From Trematomus loennbergii (taxonomy: Eukaryota > Chordata > Actinopteri > Perciformes > Nototheniidae): a DNA stretch of 64,000 bases. The notes under the pieces are model-generated. The model worked only from the letters and a program-made list of their open reading frames with translations. It searched no databases and was not told the origin of the DNA. The stretch is taken from contig JAAOOA010000060.1 of assembly GCA_012861695.1 (NCBI GenBank), positions 2,386,071 through 2,450,070 on the forward strand, written 5' to 3'. Position numbers and translations under genes: made by a program. Of the stretch, positions 1-10,684 are shown in pieces. The first letter of the stretch is position 1; each line of letters begins with the position of its first letter.

Positions 1-574
1 TGCTGCCAGAGTCTTAACCCGGACAAAGAAAACAGATCACATCACTCCAGTGTTGAGATCGCTGCATTGGCTTCCAGTAAGTGAGAGAATTGATTTTAAG
101 ATTGTATTGCACACATATAACGCACTAAACGGGCTAGGACCCAAATATATCAAGGACCTCCTTCAGCGGTACGAACCCAGCAGACCCCTTAGGTCTTCAG
201 GCGCAGGCCAGCTCACTGTTCCATTTGTGAGATCAAAGCGTGGGAAAGCAGCCTTCTGCATCTATGCTCCTAATGCATGGAACAAACTCCCAGAACATCT
301 GAGAATGGCTAGCACTTTAGAAATAATTTAAATCAGGTCTAAAAACATTTCTTTTTAACATGACTTTTTACATTTTTATTTAAATTTTCTAATTTTCGAA
401 CTGTTAAACATGGTTTTCTTTCTTTTAATTGTTTTGTGTGTTTTTGTATTTCTTCTCACTTTGACCATCGTAAAAATGTATTGTGTTTTATCTGTTTGAT
501 CCTGTAAAGCACTTTGAATTGCATCACTGTATGAATTGTGCTATACAAATAAATTGCATTGCCTTGCCTTGCCC
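1..574 (+). mobile_element. L2-type LINE, 3' fragment
   Basis: Reading from position 2, the frame gives AARVLTRTKKTDHITPVLRS then LHWLPVSERIDFKI, NALNGLGPKYI and YAPNAWNKLPEHLR, the conserved end of L2-clade ORF2. It is broken near position 330: the expected FKSGLKTFLF follows in another frame. A 3' UTR with the usual TGTAAAGCACTTTGAAT signature and AATAAATTGCATT leads into a GCCTT-type tail ending near 574. The left side is cut by the window. The matching domain of the larger L2 copy is at 13010-13385. Confidence 0.9.
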
Positions 575-1079
575 TGACAACACAACATTTGTCAGCCCTC
601 ACTACTCTGCATACTGTCACCCCTTGTGGATTTAAAGAATGTATTGGCTAAAAGACTACGAGCAGGATATCATTAGAAAATGTGTCAATTTGAAGAATAA
701 ATATAATTTCTAAGAGCATAATGAGGAAATATGAAGTTTAAAAGATAGAGAAAAATAGATGTTTGCCTGAGAGTTTGATGTCTTCTATTTGAGAGCCTTT
801 TTATGTTAATGGATGTTTGTTTCTTTGAAAGGAGAACTAGAGTCTCTCAGAGTGTTAGTTTAAAAGTCACTCTCAGAAGGTCTACGACTTTTCTTCTTCA
901 TTGACACAGCAGTTCACACTGAAGTCTTAGGATTTATAATGCTTGACATTGTCCTAAATAAAGGGATGGATATTGTAAGAAAAAATTGCCATACTAGTTG
1001 CAATTCGATACCTTATTAATGATCTTACGATATCTTATTACCCTACAAGAGCTGCACTATATATTTGTGAGGTGCAGTG

Positions 1080-1380
1080 ATGACTTTTGTAGGACAACCC
1101 GGAAGTAAGCATCGCAAAGGCTCCCATCACCAAAAGCAATGGGACTTTGGATTTCGGTATATTGCTGAAAATACGATCTGAACCCAACACACATTTATGA
1201 TATTTAAACGTTTTTTGTCAGCGGGATAATCTCTAAATATTATTACCACTTTGTGATTTTCAAAGGGTAACTGCAATCGGCAGAAGTAAAAAGCTGATGT
1301 TAGGCCATAAACAACACCTCCCGCAAAGCTAAAGGTGACTCTAGTATGCCTAAGGACGTTTTAGTGGTTTATTATGTCAA
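1080..1380. repeat. Unclassified dispersed repeat, copy 1
   Basis: About 300 bp with scattered matches to 24500-24790: both have a CCGGAAGT- or CTGGAAGT-like start, an AGCATCGCA motif, AATC-TC-A-AT-TTA-CACTTT spacing, and AGAAGTAAAAAGCT(G/A)ATGTTAGG. A shorter stretch (GATAATCTC) also resembles the fold-back repeat near 8230. The ends are not defined and I cannot name the family. Confidence 0.45.
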
Positions 1381-3760
1381 TTGTTAGCAACCACCGCCTT
1401 TATGACATAGACGCTTTGCTAACATGTTAACCCTCACTTTAGAAAGTGATAATATGTCAGTGTTGTGTTTACTGGCTGTTGCACTGCCCCCTACTGGTCA
1501 CACAAATACATTTATGCAGGTTTAAGGTATATAAACATGATTTTCAAATGTTTTACTTTGTAAACCTTTGTATGTGTTCTTATACACTGGCAGCTGTACA
1601 AGACCTTTGAGTGAAAAATAATTGAAAAAGAAACCCCCAAAACTAAGGAACTGACCAAAAAGTACTTTGCTTTTTCAGAGTTCATAGTGTGACACTAACT
1701 AACTAACTATCATTACGGAAGACAGTGAACATTCAGTGGAACAGCAAGTACAAACCTTGTGTTGGACTCTCCCTGCTCCTTCCTGGAGTTGACAGACAAG
1801 GAAAAAAAACAATACGTCAGAAATCATCTTTTCATAATACATAATTGCCCATTGTGCTTAAAGAACCAGTGGTTTTGCATGTTTTAGCCCATTTATTACA
1901 CATCACAAAGCTGTGTTTTAGAAATGTGAATGCATTTTCTCTTTTTGCTTTCAAATTATTTTTGTATTATAAAAATCTATTTGCAGACTCTTGAAACGTA
2001 ATCAGGTAATGTAGCTGTGAACATCCAGTATGTATTAGTTTGTTAAAAGTATTTTTATGAGTAGAGGTTACATTGGGGCATTTGGGCAGACAACCACCTG
2101 CTGCCAATAGAAAGTGTGGTTTTACTGCTACTGCTACTGAAACTTCAACACATTTATATAATTCTGGAATAAATATTGTATTATTCTAAAGTTCAAGTTA
2201 AGTGGGACATATATAATATTATGGTATAGTTTCAAGAGGCAGATATGTAGGAATAGCCCAACACTCGACACAAAGTGCCCTGCGTGTGGGAAATAACAAT
2301 CCGGATGCCCATCGTTTTTAACAATGAAAGTCACACATGTTTGCCAGGTTTTATTTTCATAATTAGCTCAAAGTTGTCTAAGGTCAGTGTTTAAAAAAAA
2401 GGTTGGTAAAAGTGGTCAGCATGAACAAATGACAAAGTCTGTCTTTGGAAGAAAAACTTGCCATTAAACGCCCCGTTACCCACCAGCCTCGGGATATGGT
2501 TATGACTTGATGTTCACTGCAATGGATTACACAACTCAGGATGTTTGAAGAGTCTGCTGCGTTTCAGTGACAAGACATGTCATTGATTGGTATACCATTG
2601 CCTACAAACATTGATATCAATCAAAGAATGCCTGGAACTGTATGTTAGAAAGTAAGTTATAGCCTACCAAAGATGTTGGGCAAAAAATGTAAGTTTGCGT
2701 GAAGAGCTAAAACCTGCATAAACAGTGGTATGGTGGCTATGATAGAAAGACTTTTGCATTCAAGGCTTTGTCAGCAGCTACAAGATTGTAGGGTAGCAAC
2801 ACACCAATCGATAACAAGCATTCAGTGGGAAATAGACCTTAGCAGACAGCAGGCTCACTAAAAACACATGCGGGTCGATGCAGTCTCCAGACAAACTAAA
2901 GAAGCACTTGCAGCTTATTAACGTTAAGCAGTGTCTTTGTAATCAGAGTTAGATACATACAGTTAGATGAGCATTAGCTAACATTTAGCAATCTGGTCAG
3001 AGCCATGGATTTCTATTAAGGTGGTTATAAATGACATTTTAACAGAAACTCTTAACAATTCTGCCATCTAGTGTGTAGTACAATTAAATGGAAAAATGTA
3101 GGGAAAAGTGCTCTGCTCTTAACCTGTGACAACAGAAGGAATTCCCTTTCCTCCCCCCCGTGCACATAGCATGTTTTTTATATATTGTAAACCCCACTGT
3201 ATCTTTGATATGTTTGCTACCACATCCAATGAAACCAGCACTGCATCTCTAAATTACTTAAATTACTCAGGGCACCAGTGGTAGGTGGGTGTACAATTTA
3301 AAGCTACTGAAGTGCTGCAGATTCAAAAAGCTTTATGGCTCATCAAGGACAAAATTGCTGTCCTACACCGAGAGATAATGCTGCATTTCTGCCTCAGACC
3401 TTTAAAGTGACACCCGTTAAAGTCCCATTGGGCGCTCAACTGACTAAGGTCTAATACAGGGAGTCTGAAAAGCTTCATTTTTTGATGGCAGTAAAATAAT
3501 TGATATCATATTATCTTATCTAGAAATGTCTTAGAAGTCAGCGCTTTTAATTGAATTCAAGCAATCGGAGCCAGGATACTTTTTGGTGGCTGTCAACCAA
3601 TATCACATTAGAAAAGGAAATTGAGAAAATCAATGCATTTCTACAAGAAAGGGTGCATCATTGATACAATATATAGATAATATGGAGTGGAAAGCCTTAG
3701 AATATTACTAAAATTGTACAGATTTGAAGAGTAGGAAACCAGCTGCCACAGGTGTACCTA

Positions 3761-4027
<267 letters not shown>

Positions 4028-4097
4028 TTACAAGGGGCTACAAGTGCTTTTTATCCACAGAGGAAAAATAGAAACTGGAAAACAATTACATCATTTA

Positions 4098-4352
<255 letters not shown>

Positions 4353-5209
4353 TCAAGTACTACAGAGCTGCTGAGCATGAGAACATCCATCATGGCTCCA
4401 GGAAAAACTACAGGCTGTCCTAAAGGGACTAGTATGACCTGTGGACTAATGATAATTTGTAAAATATGTGGAGGATGTCTTTTATTCTAGTCCTGTGCGA
4501 TTCTGCCATATCTGTAATTCTAACACAGATTACCTACCATATCTCACCAAATACAGAGGTCATGTGATAATATTGGTGTGAATAATTATATTTTTAATCT
4601 GCTTTTTTTGTTTCCTCTGCACATTAATTCTGCCTCTTAACCTGGTAGAAAATCATGGAAGCTGCGTTGTAAATAATAAATAAAAGTTAAGAAAGCATTT
4701 TGGGATAAAGTCTAGAAAGTTAGTGAAAAGCATGCAGACCCAGTGGCAGGGACACCAGAGTAAAAGGGCTTAGTGAATATTATATTAATATAAATAAATA
4801 TATGAATAATATTAAATATAAATAAGATATTGTATAACAGACTTTAATGATCCAATGCAAATGCGTTGCAAAAAAATCACAGACATAGGACTCATTTTTT
4901 TCTTAAAATACTTGTAATTTTAGGCAAGTTTATTTGAGGGATAATACGTATTTTCTCCAAAGAAATAGGAGAATAATTAATACCTCTATCTAGGTGAGAT
5001 TGGATGGCATTGTTTAGTACAGCCCAGCGTAAGACCCTTGATTTTCTTATGTTAAGTGAACATGGATTCATTGCCCGCAAGGCAAATAGCTTAGCTAGCA
5101 ATAAGACTGGAAACAGGAAACAGCTAGCCTGGCTGCGTCCAGAGTTAATAAACACCTACCAAAAACGCATATTAATTAAAGATACATATATGTGTTAACT
5201 TTTAGGCTT

Positions 5210-5226
5210 AAGAAGTAATGCTAGTC
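5210..5226 (+). repeat. Target-site duplication, left side of Tx1/L1 LINE
   Basis: AAGAAGTAATGCTAGTC here and AAGAAGTACTGCTAGTC at 15221-15237 differ at one base. They flank the start of the LINE 5' UTR and the end of its A-rich tail, as expected for target-primed insertion. Confidence 0.85.
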
Positions 5227-5340
5227 GGACTTCCGCCGGACAGCTGAGCAGCATGGTCGCTTGAACAGTGAGCTCCCTTATGCCAACAGAATAAACTCCG
5301 CCTAACTCAAAAATTAAAACATATAAAACATCCTGGACAG

Positions 5341-6346
5341 TTGATAATGAGCGGAGGGTCAACAAAAGCAAGAAATAAGAAAAGTGTGAACCGTCAATGT
5401 AAAGAAAAAACTAACATTAACAAAGAAAATGTCAGGCTAACGGCAGAAGCTAGCACAGCAATGGCTAAACCACAAGCTAATCTGGACAGCATTAGCAAGC
5501 AAATAGAAGCCATGCAAAGTGAGCTGAAAACCGACTTGACCATCTTTAAGGAGGACATCGCCACTTTAATAAAAAACGAGCTGACAGAATTCAAAGAAGA
5601 CATTAACCAGAAACTGGTAAAAATACACACAGAAGTTGGACAGCAAAATGATAAAAATAGACGCCGTTATGAATTGCACTGAGGAGTTTGAGCTCTGGAG
5701 TACCGAGGCAAAAAGCGATATGCAGGAAATAATAAAAAAACACAAGTTTATGACCAAAAAGCTGGATGATTTGGAATTGAGATCCAGACGGAACAATTTG
5801 AGAATATACGGCATACCAGAAGATGCAGAGCTGAAAAGTGACACGGTGGCGATGTTTGTGGATAAATGGCTGCGGGACGAGCTGTCAATAGAAACAGATC
5901 TCCAAATTCAACCAGCCCACAGAGCCCTGGCACCGAAACCAAAATCGGGACAACCTCCGAGGTTGATCTTCCTGAACTTTCTGCAGTTCCATGTAAAAGA
6001 GATGGTCTTGAAGAGGGCTTGGGAAAAGAAAACTGTCAAACTCGGAGACAATAGGATATATTTAGAGCACGACTACACCGCGAGGATACTGCTCCAACGC
6101 AAGGCATACGCGGGCGTTAAGAAGATCTTGAAGGGAGAAGGCATCCGCTTTCAGACACCTCTCAATAAGATGCGTATTCACTGGGCTAATGGAATGAAGA
6201 CATATAATAGCGCAGAGGAAGCAGCCAGCGATATGCGGGGAAGAGGGTATGGAGTAGAAGACACCAAAGCTACTAAGGGCTCCGCTGGCCGCGGCGGGCT
6301 GAAGTCCACGGGGATCGAGACTTGGTTGGTTTTATCCTACTACTAG
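5341..6346 (+). pseudogene. Tx1/L1 LINE ORF1, frameshifted
   Basis: Two overlapping frames make up the protein. The first (5341-5682) is a lysine-rich N-terminus followed by a predicted coiled coil (residues about 45-105, heptad-like leucines and isoleucines in ISKQIEAMQSELKTDLT). The second (entered between 5636 and 5682, ending 6346) has LELRSRRNNLRIYGIPE, the start of the L1 ORF1 RNA-recognition-like domain, then IQPAHRAL, PPRLIFLNF and the C-terminal domain around GIRFQTPLNKMRI. In the family the product binds the LINE RNA as a trimer in the cytoplasm. The frameshift lies in an A-rich run near 5640-5660. Confidence 0.85.
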
Positions 6347-6415
6347 CTGGGGCCCTTATGGAAGACTTTCCACCTCAGAACAAGAGGTGAGACAACATCT
6401 GAGGGTTGTTGACAC

Positions 6416-6540
6416 CAGTGCTTGAATTGGGCCGGTACTCACCGGTACGCAGTACCGGGACTTCTGAATTTTACCCATCTGGTACCGTTACTTCTTACTG
6501 AGTACCGGCACGGTGCCGGTACGGCGGTACTCAGTTTAAC
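6416..6540 (+). mobile_element. hAT element fragment (CAGTGCTTGAATTGG end)
   Basis: It begins CAGTGCTTGAATTGGGCCGG and continues with GGTACTCACCGG and several GGTACCG-like units. A complete relative with both ends is at 46498-46946. Here only about 125 bp of one end is recognisable, and endonuclease-like sequence of the LINE resumes just after it near 6545. No target duplication is found. Confidence 0.6.
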
Positions 6541-6544
6541 ACAC

Positions 6545-7305
6545 GTAAAAGAGGAGTAGCTATTTTTTTATTTTAATTTCTAATGCAGTCAAATTTGAGT
6601 ACCAAAAAGAAATAAAAGATAGAGAGGGATGATATATTATTGTGAAAGGGACAATTGACAAAACTAAAGTAACATTGGTGAACATATATGCACCACCTGA
6701 GAGTGATAAGTATTTCTTTGGGGCCTTGCTTGATCTGATTGCAGTAGAAACAGAGGGAATATGTATTAGTGGGGGAGATCTCAATTTGATAATGGATTAT
6801 GACTCACTGGATCTGCCCTCTGGCAGATCCAGTGAGTCTAGGAAAAGGGTTAGAATATTAAAGTTAGAAATAGGTAAAGTTCAAAATGAACGTATAACAG
6901 CAAAGATAACTATAGATGAAATCCATAAGGAAATTGGAAAACTGAAAACAAACAAAGCTCCAGGTAGTGATGGATTCCCATCTGAGTGGTACAAAAAACT
7001 AGAAAAAGAACTGTCTCCACTGCTACTAGGTGCCTTTAATTGGATCATGTCAAAAGAGGATACTCTCCCCTCATGGAAAGAAGCAATTATTACAGTTATC
7101 CCAAAACCATTAAGAGATAAAGAATTTTGCCAAAATGTAATATAGACCAATCTCAATTCTTAATGTTGATTACAAGCTCTACACTACGATACTTTCAAAC
7201 AGGCTACAAACAATAGTACCAGACCTCATAGATGAGGACCAAACAGGCTTTGTTTCAGGTAGCCAGACGCATGATAATATCAGAAGAACGTTACACATCA
7301 TACAT
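6545..7305 (+). pseudogene. Tx1/L1 LINE ORF2: endonuclease and reverse transcriptase pieces
   Basis: KGTIDKTKVTLVNIYAPPES and GGDLNLIMDYDS belong to the apurinic endonuclease domain. After a hairpin at 6801-6838 the frame goes straight to KLEIGKVQNERITAK, then TIDEIHKEIGKLKTNKAPGS and PSWKEAIITVIPK, the start of the reverse transcriptase domain. The rest of the endonuclease and the linker are deleted at that hairpin. A frame break near 7140 is followed by [14 protein letters not shown] and [10 protein letters not shown], up to 7305, where the hAT-like element begins. Confidence 0.82.
6801..6838. repeat. Perfect hairpin, 17-bp arms, 4-nt loop
   Basis: GACTCACTGGATCTGCC and its exact reverse complement are separated by CTCT. 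It lies at the point where the LINE endonuclease frame jumps to the reverse transcriptase frame. Confidence 0.95.
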
Positions 7306-7557
7306 TAGGGCTGTGCGATTATGGCAAAAATCATAATCACGATAATTTCTGGTCACGATTATTAAATACGATTATTCATTGATTTGAAAACATCAATTTA
7401 TTGAACTTTAAAACAAGTTAAAATAATAATTTTAACAGTATGTTTTTAACAGTTGAATACCCTGAACTTTAAGTATAATTCAACTGAAAAACCAATACAA
7501 AATAAAATTATGCATTTATATCTACATTTAAATAAATAATATCAAAATAATAAATAC

Positions 7558-7861
7558 TGTAGCGACCCGGTATAGGGTGCTGTGTGGGTCACTTAAGCAT
7601 CCCCCGTCTCTCTGCCAATCACAGAGCTGCACAGTAATGCTGGTCGGTGTGCGGGCCTGTGGTTGGGGGAGCAGGGGAGGGCTGGAGAGTGGTGACGTTG
7701 ACCCTGCTGTGTGTGTGTGAGTTAGGGAGTGGAGTACTGAGTGATGTTGAACCTGCGACCTGTAACCTGTGACCTATGAACCTATATCTGTATGCTATCA
7801 AAGGAGTTATTAAACCTAAGAACTTGAGGCCTGTTTCCGACTCCTATTGTGGAACGTTACA
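7558..7861. mobile_element. Solo LTR of a retrotransposon
   Basis: A 304-bp sequence beginning TGTAGCGACCC and ending GGAACGTTACA, thus TG...CA, with the 4-bp direct duplication ATAC on both sides (7554-7557 and 7862-7865). Inside are a CCAAT box near 7615 and a polyadenylation-type ATTAAA at 7809-7814. No internal retroviral-type coding sequence is present, so it is what remains after recombination between two LTRs. Strand + is suggested by the ATTAAA position. Confidence 0.82.
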
Positions 7862-8089
7862 ATACCAATAAAGAAGATAAACAAATATTTTGGAGCGCAC
7901 TTCCACAACCTACTAAACATATATAAATATGATAACTAATGTCACTCAGTACTCACAACCTGTAATGTTTAATTATACTGCTACACGCGGTAACCCTTAT
8001 CCGGAAACCGGAAGTAGCGAGCTAAGAGGCTCCAGCTTGACGAGGTTAGTGAAAGTTGACTGAACGCTAGAGACCGGAGCATGGAGGAC

Positions 8090-8515
8090 CGGAGAATAGA
8101 GAACCGCAGTGACGCGTCCTAAAACCCGGAAGTAAACTTCTTCCGGTTCCTTCGACAAAAATGCATCGAAATAAGGTCTGTGGAAAACGAACCTGTTAGA
8201 TAAATGCACGTTTTGTTTAGTCGGATAATCTCCACATGTCTACCCATCTTTTATAATTTTCTAATCATAAATCTATCGATCATAAATCTATCGATTCGAT
8301 TTATGATTAGAAAATTATAAAAGTAGGGTAGACATGTGGAGATTACCTGGCTGAACAAAACGTGATCTGTCTCTAAAATGTGTGTCAACCACAGACCTTA
8401 TTTCAAGCTATTTTCCAAAATCCTATGGAGAAATTGCATTGCATTTTGTCGAAGGAACCGGAAGAAGTTTACTTCCGGGTTTTAGGACGCGTCACTGCGG
8501 TTCTCTATAAAGACA
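8090..8515. repeat. Long fold-back inverted repeat centred near 8285
   Basis: The left arm (about 8096-8284) and right arm (about 8290-8515) are reverse complements with a few indels. Both contain the blocks CGCAGTGACGCGTCCTAAAA, CTTCCGGTTCCTTCG, AAATAAGGTCTGTGG, AATCTCCACATGTCTACCC and TTATAATTTTCTAATCATAA. The right arm has about 35 extra bases. Part of the right arm (CAACCACAGACCTTATTTC and following) recurs at 44665-44780. Confidence 0.88.
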
Positions 8516-8744
8516 TGGCAACTAAAGCTTCCCTTGTAACGTGTTTATATGGATTTATTAAACAGACTGCAAGTCACAACACAACCTGGCTGAGAGGGCT
8601 TTTAGGGAGGGGTGACAGCGCACGCTCGGGCAGGATGTATAACGCAAGACAAATTGAGAGCATCATTGCGAAAGGGAATGCAGCAAAGTAATCGTTTTTT
8701 TTCGATTAAGTTGTTTTCATAATCATTGCCAAATCCTTATGCTT

Positions 8745-8895
8745 AACTGCTCTCCAAATCAAAAAACTAAAAGAATTCAATTTAAACTGGGAAGCTAAAT
8801 CAATTAAATACTTAGGAATAAACATAACCAAACATGTAGCAAAGCTGTACCAAAGCAACTATGAATGTATTGACAAAGATACTGGATAGACAAAG
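8745..8895 (+). pseudogene. Tx1/L1 LINE ORF2: internal piece
   Basis: The frame reads LKEFNLNWEAKSIKYLGINI and then TKHVAKLYQSNYE. The KYLGI motif lies just after the reverse transcriptase core in L1/Tx1 elements. It ends in a stop near 8890, and LINE similarity fades before the L2 element that starts near 8950. Confidence 0.75.
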
Positions 8896-9125
8896 ACAAA
8901 GATACTTGCCTCTGCTTACTTTTTATGCTGATTTTCCTATTCTTATTCTCTGAAAACTTCGAGCAGCGGCTCCTGGACATTAACTTATCACTGGGACAGT
9001 TATTCATCGTAAATACTGTAGACGGAGGGTTTCAGCCATATTTCAACATTTTTCCGACGACCTCAGTCTTACAGTAGTGTGGCTAAAGCCTGGTAGGCTA
9101 CTGCATGCTATTTAGCTTAAGCTAG

Positions 9126-10511
9126 TTGGTAGAAAAATGCCTCCGTTCTCTACAGATGACTTCCACATACTTCTACAGAAGATGTGCTGTGTTGGAAATG
9201 AAAATGCAATGGTTGGAAGTTAACGTGGAAGTGAATGGACTATGTTGTGGGAATAACACCACTTTACCAGTGTTGCAAAATAATGGAAAAGGGTATGCTA
9301 ACTCACAGCTAGTTAGCAGCTACAAGGTTTCCAAGGAACAGGAGGGCTGTGTACTGGGTAATAAATCTACAAGTGGTAGTCCTCCCTGGAACTCTCTGGG
9401 TGCAAAGCCTAAGAGTAAATCATTTCCATGGGATTTGGGAGGACCAATAACAGGCAGAGCCCAGCGCTCTGAAATCTGTGATGTGACCGGCTGGCCTGCA
9501 TTGTTATCACCCAGGAAGAGTGCCTCTTCAACCCCTATTCATACTAGGAAACAGCCGTGGACAGCTGCTAAAGGGAGAACTACAAACAATCTTCCTAAAC
9601 CACCAAGTGTGCCAATCCAGAACAGATACGCTCCGCTGACCGAGAACCGGAGATCTCTTTCTGATGACCTGGATAACCTGTCCTCTTCACACAGCAGGGT
9701 AAGGACCAATAGCTACTCCAAAAGTAAAAGGCTAGAGGGAAAGCTAACGACTGGGCCTGAAACTCTGATTGTGGGTGACTCTGCTGTAAGAGATGTAAAA
9801 GGTCTGTGTAGTAAGAACAACACCAAAGTACTCTGTTTTCCCAAGGATATGGTCTCCGACTTGGCTGAGAAGATCCTGCATATTGGGGCTGAACATCCGA
9901 CTGTGAAGAATGTGGTACTACATATTGGAACAAATGATGTTGTGAAACAACAGTCAGAAGCGCTAAAAGAAGACTTTAAATGTCTGTTGGAAACTGTCAG
10001 CTCTCTAAATGCGGAGGTGTTCATCAGTGGCCCTCTACCGCCAGTCAGAAGAGGAGTGGAGAGATTCAGCAGACTGTTTGCACTGAACACGTGGCTTTCA
10101 GCTGCCTGTAGTGACCATTCTGTCCATTTTATTGACAATTTTAACTTTTTCTGGGATCGCAGACATCTTTTTAAGGCAGATGGAGTTTGCCTGAACAAGT
10201 CAGGAGTGAAATTGTTTATCTCTAACATATTCAACTGCCTGCATCAGCAATCTGTTCCCTCTGCCAAGGACAAGCGGCAAGAGGAATCAAAACAGGAGAA
10301 AGACACAACACATCGCGCAGAAAACCCTGAAGAAGTATCACTGCACCCGCCTGAGGAATGTTGTGATTATGGGAGACCTATGACACAAATGGAGGACTCT
10401 CCACTGCCCGTCACCCCCCCTGTCAACGCCTTTGAGGATACTCTTCATTCACCCCAGCTCTCTCTACTCTCCGCTCACCCTTTCACCCTCGCCCTCCCCC
10501 CTGGAGTTTGA
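9126..10511 (+). pseudogene. L2 LINE ORF1 with SGNH/GDSL esterase domain
   Basis: A 461-codon frame. The native start is probably ATG at 9137 in the neighbouring frame (MPPFSTDDFHILLQKM), joined by a frameshift near 9195. Residues 1-210 are a poorly conserved, serine-rich region. Residues 213-370 are an SGNH hydrolase: LIVGDSAVRD holds the catalytic serine (G217-D218-S219), LHIGTNDV holds the block III asparagine (N270), and KADGVCLNKSG is the last block. There the usual catalytic histidine (DGxH) is cysteine at residue 355, so the enzyme is probably dead. ORF1 esterases are typical of CR1/L2 LINEs and may act on lipids during RNP formation; their role is not settled. Confidence 0.85.
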
Positions 10512-10539
10512 TGACCGCATGAAGGCGATATGCAGGGTT

Positions 10540-10676
10540 GGCAGCATGTCCTTTACCCCCGCCCCTCAACGACGCCCACCAAAATCACCGAAGACAAGCC
10601 TACGTCAACCACCTCCCCCCCCTGGCAGCATGTCCTTTACCCCCGCCCTTCCACAACACCCACCAAAATCACCGAA
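10540..10676 (+). repeat. Short tandem duplication at the ORF1-ORF2 junction
   Basis: Two units beginning GGCAGCATGTCCTTTACCCC and ending CACCAAAATCACCGAAG lie head to tail, about 83 bp apart, with a few substitutions. They give the repeated peptide GSMSFTPA in one frame. They sit between the end of the L2 ORF1 and the start of the endonuclease domain. Confidence 0.85.
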
Positions 10677-10684
10677 GCAGAAGT

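Larger units (their letters stand above)
7306..8728. mobile_element. hAT-like element with degraded right end
   Basis: The left end TAGGGCTGTGCGATTATGGC, followed by repeated AATC-CGAT motifs, matches a terminal type common in fish hAT elements. It cuts the LINE reverse transcriptase frame at 7305; the LINE resumes at about 8729-8745. The right side has only loose AATCG and CGATTA motifs (8690-8728) rather than a clean inverted end, and no target duplication is seen. It carries a solo LTR (7558-7861) and a long fold-back repeat (8090-8515). Classification is by the left end only. Confidence 0.5.

Noticed and set aside
8380..8691. 103-codon frame across the fold-back repeat
   Set aside because: It crosses the arm of an inverted repeat and the degraded hAT-like end; no protein motif.
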